6,088 nt of DNA from Propionibacteriaceae bacterium (lineage in GTDB: Bacteria; Actinomycetota; Actinomycetes; Propionibacteriales; Propionibacteriaceae): the NCBI GenBank assembly GCA_030544185.1, contig JAUNRO010000199.1, forward strand, positions 1 to 6,088, in the 5' to 3' direction. The position numbers and the translations under genes were made by a program. This document shows, piece by piece, positions 1-4,927 of the stretch; the first letter of the stretch is position 1, and the number at the start of each line of letters is the position of its first letter. A model generated the notes under the pieces. It ran no database searches, was not told where the DNA came from, and saw only the letters and a program-made list of their open reading frames with translations.

Positions 1-392
1 CCGAGGGCGGGGGCACTCACGACACCGGCGACGACCTCGTTCTCGACCATGAGCGCGATCAGGCTCGCCCACACGGGAACGCCGCGGACGAAATTGGAGG
101 TGCCGTCGATCGGATCGATCACCCAGCGCCGCGGTCCCCAGCCGGTGTCGTCGAACTCCTCACCCTGGACGGCATCGCGCGGCCGGGCACGAGCGAGCGT
201 ACGCCGGCAGGCCTCCTCCACAGCGACATCCGCATCGGTCACGTTCGACATGTCCGGCTTCTGCGAGACCTTGAGATCCTGGGCCTTGAACCGCGCCATG
301 GTGATCGAATCGGCGTTGTCGGCCATCATGTGGGCCAGACGCAGGTCGTCGGTGAAGTCGGCGGCAGCGGGTGAGGTCGGGCGGGCAGTCAT
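1..392 (-). CDS. hisN: Histidinol-phosphatase (inositol monophosphatase family), C-terminus cut off by window edge
   Basis: The enzyme dephosphorylates L-histidinol phosphate to histidinol, the penultimate step of histidine biosynthesis, as a Mg2+-dependent cytosolic member of the inositol monophosphatase superfamily. The 130 visible codons start at ATG 392 and run off the left edge. They carry the metal-binding acidic pair G-E-E-F (E78/E79) and the family signature W-V-I-D-P-I-D-G-T (residues 90-98; D93, D96, G97 and T98 bind metal and phosphate), followed by [16 protein letters not shown]. The N-terminal [19 protein letters not shown] and [11 protein letters not shown] stretches resemble the actinobacterial HisN group rather than SuhB or CysQ; this assignment rests on remembered family patterns. 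Residue 99 is Ser where I expect Lys. The gene lies 68 bases after the rsgA stop in the same direction. Its start is supported by a TAGCCT hexamer 7 bases upstream; the GAGGT at 399-395 is too close to ATG to be a normal Shine-Dalgarno sequence. The second metal-site half and the C-terminal domain are not visible. Confidence 0.88.
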   Translation of the reverse strand, partial: MTARPTSPAAADFTDDLRLAHMMADNADSITMARFKAQDLKVSQKPDMSNVTDADVAVEEACRRTLARARPRDAVQGEEFDDTGWGPRRWVIDPIDGTSNFVRGVPVWASLIALMVENEVVAGVVSAPAL

Positions 393-399
393 GGACCTC

Positions 400-405
400 A
401 GGCTA
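400..405 (-). promoter_or_regulatory. Candidate -10 element for a leaderless hisN transcript
   Basis: Read on the minus strand, TAGCCT matches the actinobacterial -10 pattern TANNNT and is followed by exactly 7 bases (GAGGTCC) before ATG at 392. Transcription would therefore start on or next to the A of the start codon. No convincing -35 hexamer is seen at 16-19 bases upstream. The promoter would let hisN be expressed independently of rsgA. This is inferred from spacing alone. Confidence 0.45.
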
Positions 406-415
406 GCGGCTCACC

Positions 416-429
416 CACGGCCTGCCGTG
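416..429. repeat. 14-base dyad CACGGC-CT-GCCGTG upstream of hisN
   Basis: A perfect inverted repeat with 6-base arms around a 2-base centre lies in the 68-base gap between rsgA and hisN. It starts 10 bases upstream of the putative hisN -10 hexamer and so overlaps the position where a -35 box would sit. It could be an operator half-site pair or a weak hairpin at the end of the rsgA message. No run of T follows it on the minus strand, which argues against a classical intrinsic terminator. Short dyads arise by chance in GC-rich DNA. Confidence 0.3.
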
Positions 430-460
430 CACCGAAACAGGGCTGGGGAGTCACGCCGGA

Positions 461-1483
461 TCACATCTCGTGCGGGAGTTTGCGGGCGGAGATCATCCGG
501 CGGAACGACTCCACCCGAGCCCGCGGGACGTCGCCGCTGCGCCAGGCCTCGTCCAGCGCGCACTGCGCCGCCTCGTCGTCGTGCGCACAGCCACGCGGGC
601 AGTCCGCGGTGAACTCCTCGAGATCCGGGAACGCCTTGAGCACATCGGCCGGGGTGACGTGGCTGAGGCCGAACGCGCGAACACCCGGGGTGGCCACCAC
701 CCAGCCCGCCCCGTCGGGCAGCTCGAGGGCGACCGCGGAAGTCGAGGTGTGGCGCCCGCGCCCGGTGACCTCGTTGACGTCGCCGATGGCGCGGTCGATG
801 CCGGGAATGAGGGCGTTGACGAGAGTGGACTTGCCGACCCCGGAGTGGCCGACGAACACCGAGACATGGTCCTCCAGCAGGTCCCGCAGCCGGCTCAGAT
901 CGGCGCCGGGCTCGGTGGCGACGACGGGCACGCCCAGGGGAGCGTACGCCGCCGTGAGATCGTCGGGGGAGGCGAGATCGGCCTTCGTCAGGCAGAGCAC
1001 GGGATCGAGGCCGGAGTCATAGCCCGCGACGAGGATCCGGTCGATCATGCCCGTGCGGGGCGGGGGATCGGCCAGGGCTGTGACGATCACCAACTGGTCG
1101 GCGTTGGCGACGATCGGGCGCTCGAACGGATCATCGTCGTCGGCGGTGCGGCGCAACACGGTCTCGCGGTCCAAGACCTCGACGATCCGGGCGAGCGTGC
1201 CCTCCACACCGGAGACATCACCGTCGAGCCGGACGCGATCGCCGACGATCACCGATTTGCGGCCAAGTGCCCGGGCCTTGGTCGCGGTCAGCCGCGTCCC
1301 CGCCGACTCGAACTCCTCGTCGAGCAGGAGCACCCGATAACGTCCGCGGTCGACCGTGGTGACCAGACCCACGGGTGCATCGGAATAGTCCGGGCGCTGT
1401 TTCGTCCGCGGCCGGCTCCGGCGCCGGGGCCGATCGAAGCCGGCGTGGTCGTCCCACCGTACGCCGGCGCGGCGCTTGTTCAT
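461..1483 (-). CDS. rsgA: Small ribosomal subunit biogenesis GTPase RsgA
   Basis: RsgA is a circularly permuted GTPase that binds the nearly mature 30S subunit and, on GTP hydrolysis, releases assembly factors. The 340-residue protein has an Arg/Lys-rich N-terminal tail (1-35), then an OB-fold region opening with VGLVTTVDRGRYRVL (38-52). The G motifs appear in permuted order: G4 LTKAD (165-169), P-loop GHSGVGKST (212-220), switch GRGRHTST (241-248) and G3 ATPG (264-267). The C-terminal zinc knuckle has C295, C299, H301 and C308. The length is normal, given the basic tail that actinobacterial RsgA proteins often have. The start ATG at 1483 overlaps the aroA stop as ATGA, and an AGGA lies 9 bases upstream at 1496-1493. 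An in-frame extension to 1699 is open but runs antiparallel through aroA coding sequence with a non-homologous Arg-rich composition, so it is rejected. Expression is probably translationally coupled to aroA. All GTPase motifs look intact. Confidence 0.95.
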   Translation of the reverse strand: MNKRRAGVRWDDHAGFDRPRRRSRPRTKQRPDYSDAPVGLVTTVDRGRYRVLLLDEEFESAGTRLTATKARALGRKSVIVGDRVRLDGDVSGVEGTLARIVEVLDRETVLRRTADDDDPFERPIVANADQLVIVTALADPPPRTGMIDRILVAGYDSGLDPVLCLTKADLASPDDLTAAYAPLGVPVVATEPGADLSRLRDLLEDHVSVFVGHSGVGKSTLVNALIPGIDRAIGDVNEVTGRGRHTSTSAVALELPDGAGWVVATPGVRAFGLSHVTPADVLKAFPDLEEFTADCPRGCAHDDEAAQCALDEAWRSGDVPRARVESFRRMISARKLPHEM

Positions 1484-2877
1484 CCCGCCCCGTCCTGACG
1501 GGCGGCATCGGCGGCGCGCTCGGCGGCGATCGTGCGGTCGGACCACTCGTCGGAGTCGGCGAGCATCTGGGTCCACAGCAGCGAGAACTCCGGCATGGTC
1601 TTGCTGGTGCAGCCGATGTCGTCGAGGGTGATCGCGTCCACGAGCAGCCCCAGCAACGCGCCGGCGTGGGCCATCCGGTGGTCGGCATAGGTCCGCCACT
1701 CGCCGCCGTGCAGGACCCGTGGGTGGATCGTCAGCCCGTCGTCGGTCTGCTTCACGTGCGAGCCGAGCCCGTTCAGCTCAGCCTCCAGCGCGGCGAGGCG
1801 ATCGGTCTCGTGGCCCCGGATGTGGCCGATCCCGCGGAGATGGCTGGCCTCCCGGGAGACCGCGGCGAGCGCCGCGATGACGGGGGTGAGCTCAGCGACG
1901 TCCGACAGGTCGAGGTCGACCCCGTGCAGGACGCCGGTGCCGCGCACGGTCAGGGCGTCCTCGGTGAGGATTGCCGTGGCGCCGAACTGCTCGAGAATGT
2001 GGCGGATGCGATCGCCGGGCTGGTTGGTGTGCACGGGCCAGTCGAGCACGCTGACCTGGCCGCCGGTGATGGCGGCCGCGGCCAGGAACGGTGCGGCGTT
2101 GGACATATCGGGAGCGATCACGACGTCGCGGGCGGCGATCGGGCCGGCCTCGACGCGCCAGCGACCGGGCTGGGTATCATCGATCCGGACGCCCCGCTCG
2201 CGCAGCATCGCGACGGTCATGTCGATGTGCAGCCGGCTCGGCAGGTTCGGACCGATGTCCTCGATGTCGAGTCCCCGGGCGCAGCGGGCACCGGTCAGCA
2301 GCAGCCCGGACAGGAACTGGCTCGACGCCGACGAGTCCAGCCGGATCGGGCCGCCGGGCAGCTGGCCCTGGCCTCCGATCGTGAACGGCAGCGTCGCGGT
2401 CCCGGGGGTGACCTCGGCGCCCATGTCATAGAGCGCGTCCAGCACCGGGCCCATCGGCCGGGCCTCCGCCTGGGGATCGCCGGTGAAATGCACCGGACTC
2501 GTGCCGAGGGCGGCGAGCGGTGGCAGGAACCGCATCACGGTCCCGGCCAGGCCGCAGTGGATCGTCGCCGGCGCGCTACCCAGGTCGGCGGGGGGAGTGA
2601 TCACCCACGATCCGCGATCCTCCTCGATCGACACCCCGAGCTGGCGCAGCCCCGTGCGCATCAGCCGGGTGTCGCGAGCATCCAGGCCGCCGGTGATCCG
2701 GGAGGGTCCGTCCGCGAGCGCCGCAAGCACCAACGCTCGGTTGGTCTCCGACTTCGACCCCGGCACCCGCACCGCCGCATGCACGGGCTCCGTCGCGATG
2801 GGCGCGGGCCACGGTCCGGTGTCCACGGCGCGCCGTGGACGGACCGGCGGGAAGGGCGGGTGCGGGTCGTTAGTCAC
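1480..2877 (-). CDS. aroA: 3-phosphoshikimate 1-carboxyvinyltransferase (EPSP synthase)
   Basis: AroA transfers the enolpyruvyl group of phosphoenolpyruvate to shikimate 3-phosphate, the sixth step of the shikimate pathway to chorismate. The 465-residue protein has the two-domain family layout. Substrate residues visible include PGSKSETNRAL (39-49; K42, S43 and R47), the PEP loop GLAGTVMRF (109-117), R140 in EARPM, SSQFLSG (185-191), E329 in the AELTP segment, GHETDRL (355-361), YADHRMA (397-403) and K426 in CTSKT. Compared with E. coli AroA the PEP-loop Asn is Leu110, the catalytic Asp position is Glu329 and the Lys before ETDR is His356. From memory, mycobacterial AroA has the same three residues, so these are lineage features rather than damage. 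The start chosen is GTG 2877, 22 bases after the doxX stop. It lacks a Shine-Dalgarno sequence but has a well-placed TANNNT hexamer. GTG 2826 (residue 18) is a possible later start, closer to the N-terminus of shorter homologues. The stop overlaps the rsgA start by four bases. Confidence 0.96.
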   Translation of the reverse strand: MTNDPHPPFPPVRPRRAVDTGPWPAPIATEPVHAAVRVPGSKSETNRALVLAALADGPSRITGGLDARDTRLMRTGLRQLGVSIEEDRGSWVITPPADLGSAPATIHCGLAGTVMRFLPPLAALGTSPVHFTGDPQAEARPMGPVLDALYDMGAEVTPGTATLPFTIGGQGQLPGGPIRLDSSASSQFLSGLLLTGARCARGLDIEDIGPNLPSRLHIDMTVAMLRERGVRIDDTQPGRWRVEAGPIAARDVVIAPDMSNAAPFLAAAAITGGQVSVLDWPVHTNQPGDRIRHILEQFGATAILTEDALTVRGTGVLHGVDLDLSDVAELTPVIAALAAVSREASHLRGIGHIRGHETDRLAALEAELNGLGSHVKQTDDGLTIHPRVLHGGEWRTYADHRMAHAGALLGLLVDAITLDDIGCTSKTMPEFSLLWTQMLADSDEWSDRTIAAERAADAARQDGAG

Positions 2878-2885
2878 AAGACCGG

Positions 2886-2891
2886 AGTGTA
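2886..2891 (-). promoter_or_regulatory. Candidate -10 element for a leaderless aroA transcript
   Basis: On the minus strand TACACT fits TANNNT and is followed by 8 bases (CCGGTCTT) before GTG 2877. It sits in the 22-base gap between the doxX stop and aroA; any -35 region would lie inside the last codons of doxX, and none is obvious. No purine-rich ribosome binding site precedes the GTG. The arrangement suggests that aroA-rsgA can be transcribed from its own start, with the GTG at or near the 5' end of the message. This is inference from sequence geometry. Confidence 0.5.
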
Positions 2892-2899
2892 TCGACAGA

Positions 2900-3490
2900 T
2901 CAGTGAGCCAGGTCCTTGGCCTGCAGGGCCACCTTGTGCTTCACGTTGTCCATCTGACGGGCCAGCTGCAGGCGGGTCAGCTCCGCATCCTTGCCCAGCG
3001 TCTTGCGGGTCTGGCCCACGTTGCGCTGCAGCTTGGCGGCGGAGTCCTGGGCCCGCCAGGCAAGGCCGGGGCGGCCCTCGGTGTCGCCGGCCGCGATGAG
3101 CGAGCCGCCGAGCAGGGCGATGTTCTTCAGCAGTTCGTTGCGCGCGAGTGAGCGCTCCTCCGGCGTCAGGCCCTTGGCATTGAAGCCCGCGAGCTGCGGC
3201 ACCATCGACAGCGCGATCAGACCGGCGCCGAAACGGCGGCCCTTGCCGAAGATCATGCCGAGGCCGCCGGCGACCTGGAGACCTCCGGTGATCCGGGCGA
3301 GCGTCTCGGTGTCCTCGGGCACAGCGGCGGCCACCTCTGCGGGGGCGACCTTGCGGGCGAGCGGGACCACGGCGGCGGCGAAGCGTTCCTGCTCCGCTGC
3401 ATAGGGCGCGGGATCCTTGAGGGCCTTGACGCCGTTCACGACGAAATAGCCGGCGAGCATGGTTCGGGCGGCAGCACGCAGCAGGTTCAT
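2900..3490 (-). CDS. DoxX-family integral membrane protein with basic C-terminal tail
   Basis: This 196-residue protein resembles actinobacterial members of the DoxX family, small four-helix membrane proteins whose biochemical role is mostly unsettled (some are linked to redox or oxidative-stress functions). Hydrophobic segments lie at about 8-22, 66-82, 88-103 and 121-134. The family-typical motifs are YFVVNGVKALKDP (15-27), DTETLARITGGLQV (60-73), RNELLKNIALLGG (117-129) and DTEGRPGLAWRA (136-147). Residues 148-196 form a Lys/Arg/Gln-rich, Cys-free, probably helical tail (QDSAAKLQRNVGQTRKTLG, then ELTRLQLARQMDNVKHKV) that looks cytosolic. The first ATG is preferred because the first membrane helix begins almost immediately, as in relatives. 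It lies only 9 bases after the nagA stop, has no good Shine-Dalgarno sequence and is therefore probably translated by coupling or reinitiation. I give no gene symbol because no specific function can be read from the sequence. Confidence 0.8.
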   Translation of the reverse strand: MNLLRAAARTMLAGYFVVNGVKALKDPAPYAAEQERFAAAVVPLARKVAPAEVAAAVPEDTETLARITGGLQVAGGLGMIFGKGRRFGAGLIALSMVPQLAGFNAKGLTPEERSLARNELLKNIALLGGSLIAAGDTEGRPGLAWRAQDSAAKLQRNVGQTRKTLGKDAELTRLQLARQMDNVKHKVALQAKDLAH

Positions 3491-3499
3491 GGCTCATGT

Positions 3500-4690
3500 C
3501 TACCGCGTTGGTGCGGTCGTGCCAACACCGGGGTGGGTGTCGATTTGTGCACCGCGGCGCCAAACTGCGGTCACGTTCCAGCGGCGGTCCAGGGCCACCA
3601 GATCCGCCCAGGCGCCGGGAGCGAGGGTGCCCACGTCGCGGAGGCCCAGATAGCGTGCCGGCAGCACCGTGAGCGAGCGGACCGCCGCCCGCCACGCGAT
3701 CCCCGCGCCGACCGCGCCCCGCAACGCCGCGTCCAGCGTGAGCGTGCTCCCGGCGATCGTCTGCGTCCCTGCGATCCGTGCGATCCCGCCGCGCACGGTG
3801 ACGGGCTGGGAGCCGAGTTGATAGGCCCCGTCGCAGCAGCCGGTCGCCGCCATCGCATCGGTGATCAGGATCAGGCGATCGGCGTGGGCGGTGAACAGCC
3901 ACGCGATCAGCTCGGGCGCCAGGTGGACGCCGTCGAGGATGACCTCCAGCCACACGCGCGGGTCCTCGAGTAGGGCCAGGATCGGCCCCGGGGCGCGGTG
4001 GTGCAGCGGCGGCATCGCGTTGAACAGGTGCGTCGCACCCGTCACCCCCGCCGCGATCGCTGCCCGCGCCGTGGCCAGGTCGGCGCCGGTGTGGCCGAGG
4101 GCGGCGATCACGCCCCGCTCGCGCAGCAGGGCAACGGTGCGCAGCCCGCCGGCACGCTCGGCGGCGAGCGTCACCATCCGCACCGTGCCCCGTGCGGCGT
4201 CCAGCACCCCGGCCACCTCGGCCGGATCCGGATCGCGCAGGTGCTGTTCGGCGTGAGCGCCCTTGTGCGCCGCAGCGAGCCACGGCCCCTCCAGATGGAT
4301 GCCCGCCAGCGACCCGTCGTGGACCAGCGGGGCGAGCGCGCGGACCTGCGCGTGGAGCAGCTCCAGCGGTTCGGTGACCAGCGAGGCCATGGCCGTCGTG
4401 GTGCCATGGGCGCGATGCAGCTCCAGCACCCGCTCCGGATCCTCGCTGAACGCGACCCCGCCGGCCCCGTGGCAGTGGGCGTCGATGAACCCGGGGACGA
4501 GGGTGATGTCGCCCAGCTCGACCGGCGCCGTCCCGGGCGTACGCCCGCTCCATCCGGTGCCGCGCGCCGCATCCCCGGGCGCGGAGGGGGCAGGACCGAC
4601 CCCAGCGATGTGCGCACCGTCGAGGACGACCTCGCCCGGGGCGAAGACCTCTTCGCCGGTGAACACCCGGGCGGCGCGGAAGACGGTCAC
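3500..4690 (-). CDS. nagA: N-acetylglucosamine-6-phosphate deacetylase
   Basis: NagA hydrolyses N-acetylglucosamine 6-phosphate to glucosamine 6-phosphate and acetate, feeding cell-wall sugar recycling or chitin/GlcNAc catabolism in the cytosol. The 396-residue protein is an amidohydrolase-superfamily member of normal NagA length. It has a small N-terminal beta domain (MTVFRAARVF onward), the barrel entry PGFIDAHCHG (66-75) with the H72-x-H74 metal pair, IHLEGPW with E134, GHTGAD with H200, THLFNAMPPL (220-229) with H221, DGVHL with H256, and the catalytic aspartate D278 in LITDAM. The C-terminal part contains AGSTLTLDAAL and the final beta-domain motif GTLAPGAWADLVALD (354-368). Start GTG 4690 is set by AGGAG at 4700-4696 and by where the beta domain begins. 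The open frame upstream to 5458 lies antisense to the SRAP gene and is discounted. The start overlaps the stop of a small upstream ORF by GTGA. No nagB, GlcNAc transporter or NagC-type regulator is adjacent, so the role in recycling versus uptake cannot be decided. Confidence 0.94.
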   Translation of the reverse strand: MTVFRAARVFTGEEVFAPGEVVLDGAHIAGVGPAPSAPGDAARGTGWSGRTPGTAPVELGDITLVPGFIDAHCHGAGGVAFSEDPERVLELHRAHGTTTAMASLVTEPLELLHAQVRALAPLVHDGSLAGIHLEGPWLAAAHKGAHAEQHLRDPDPAEVAGVLDAARGTVRMVTLAAERAGGLRTVALLRERGVIAALGHTGADLATARAAIAAGVTGATHLFNAMPPLHHRAPGPILALLEDPRVWLEVILDGVHLAPELIAWLFTAHADRLILITDAMAATGCCDGAYQLGSQPVTVRGGIARIAGTQTIAGSTLTLDAALRGAVGAGIAWRAAVRSLTVLPARYLGLRDVGTLAPGAWADLVALDRRWNVTAVWRRGAQIDTHPGVGTTAPTR

Positions 4691-4788
4691 CAGAACTCCT
4701 GCCTGACCGGCTTGCCGCGACCGCGGATCGGGCGTTGCACCGCGTGGGTGGTGGTGTGCGACAGAGGGAACGCGACGCTCGGGCTCAT
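4687..4788 (-). CDS. Small 33-residue ORF translationally coupled to nagA, function unknown
   Basis: I do not recognise this protein. The frame opens with ATG 4788 and ends with TGA at 4689-4687, which overlaps the nagA GTG as GTGA. A strong Shine-Dalgarno run (AGGAGGAGG, 4805-4797) lies 8 bases before the ATG. Of 33 codons, 30 end in G or C, against 20 of 33 G/C at first and 19 of 33 at second positions, the bias of real genes in this genome. The peptide begins MSPSVAFPLS, has HTTTH at 11-15, and ends with a basic stretch RGRGKPVRQEFW (22-33). It has no Cys, no acidic residue except E31 and no hydrophobic membrane span. The codons for R-Q-E also form the nagA ribosome binding site. An in-frame ATG at 4824 would give 45 residues but has poor ribosome-binding context. 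It could be a real small basic protein or a leader peptide whose translation opens nagA. Conservation would decide. Confidence 0.6.
   Translation of the reverse strand: MSPSVAFPLSHTTTHAVQRPIRGRGKPVRQEFW
4696..4700 (-). promoter_or_regulatory. Shine-Dalgarno sequence that fixes the nagA start
   Basis: AGGAG on the minus strand lies 5 bases (TTCTG) before GTG 4690. It selects this start over the long open upstream frame and lies wholly within the last codons of the small ORF, so ribosomes finishing that ORF would pass over it just before nagA initiation. Confidence 0.8.
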
Positions 4789-4865
4789 CGGTGCCGCCTC
4801 CTCCTGCTGTCCTCGTGGCCTCATGGCCGTCTCGATCCTCACACACGATCAGCCGGCAGCGGTCT

Positions 4866-4882
4866 GCCAGCTCCCCGCTGGC
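4866..4882. repeat. Dyad GCCAGC-TCCCC-GCTGGC in the divergent promoter region
   Basis: This is a perfect inverted repeat with 6-base arms and a 5-base centre, ending 32 bases before the putative SRAP-gene -10 hexamer and so just upstream of its -35 zone. It is overlapped by a second pairing, CAGCGG (4857-4862) with CCGCTG (4875-4880). It could be a transcription-factor site shared by the two divergent units. It may also be a chance feature of GC-rich DNA. Confidence 0.3.
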
Positions 4883-4914
4883 CGCCGGTCGAGGCCGACG
4901 CACCGGCGGCGGAC

Positions 4915-4920
4915 TACGGT
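4915..4920 (+). promoter_or_regulatory. Candidate -10 element for a leaderless SRAP-gene transcript
   Basis: TACGGT matches TANNNT and is followed by exactly 7 bases (GGGTCGG) before GTG 4928, placing the transcription start on the start codon. No recognisable -35 hexamer precedes it. Because the catalytic cysteine must be the second residue, the GTG is fixed independently, which makes the coincidence with the -10 spacing more persuasive. Confidence 0.55.
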
Positions 4921-4927
4921 GGGTCGG

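Larger units (their letters stand above)
4789..4927. promoter_or_regulatory. Divergent intergenic control region between small ORF/nagA and SRAP gene
   Basis: These 139 bases separate the two oppositely transcribed units and must hold both 5' control regions. On the plus side there is a convincing -10 hexamer (4915-4920). On the minus side there is the small ORF's Shine-Dalgarno sequence (4805-4797) but no TANNNT hexamer anywhere; the only weak candidate is an extended -10-like TGTGAGGAT (4843-4835). A perfect dyad lies at 4866-4882. I saw no LexA-type SOS box (a paired GAAC/GTTC motif) and no PafBC-type TTGTCRGTG motif, although the rightward gene belongs to a family associated with DNA damage. 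Confidence 0.5.

Noticed and set aside
416..429. The CACGGC-CT-GCCGTG dyad as an intrinsic terminator of rsgA
   Set aside because: The stem is only 6 bases with a 2-base centre and no T-run follows on the minus strand; it is listed instead as a possible operator.
49..612. Plus-strand open frame of 187 codons across hisN and the hisN-rsgA gap
   Set aside because: It is antisense to the HisN signature region, low-complexity Arg/Ser/Ala composition, no ribosome binding site.
470..1498. Plus-strand open frame of 342 codons opposite rsgA
   Set aside because: It is a mirror of the rsgA codon pattern with no recognisable motif; rsgA has all GTPase motifs and the zinc knuckle.
2824..2826. GTG codon 18 as the true aroA start
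   Set aside because: It has no Shine-Dalgarno sequence and no TANNNT at leaderless spacing, whereas GTG 2877 has the hexamer; it remains a minor alternative because it is nearer to where shorter homologues begin.
1375..3099. Long plus-strand open frame (574 codons) across aroA and doxX
   Set aside because: It is antisense to two genes with clear family motifs, has a Gly/Arg/Ala-rich composition with no recognisable domain, and is an expected by-product of strong G/C bias at third positions.
4766..4793. Plus-strand GGGAAC-N18-GGTG resembling a SigR/SigH-type stress promoter
   Set aside because: The second half is a poor match to GTT, it lies about 135 bases from the SRAP start and inside the small ORF, and a better-placed TANNNT hexamer exists.
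3998..4927. In-frame N-terminal extension of the SRAP protein to 3998
   Set aside because: SRAP function needs Cys as residue 2, which only GTG 4928 provides, and the extension is antisense to nagA.
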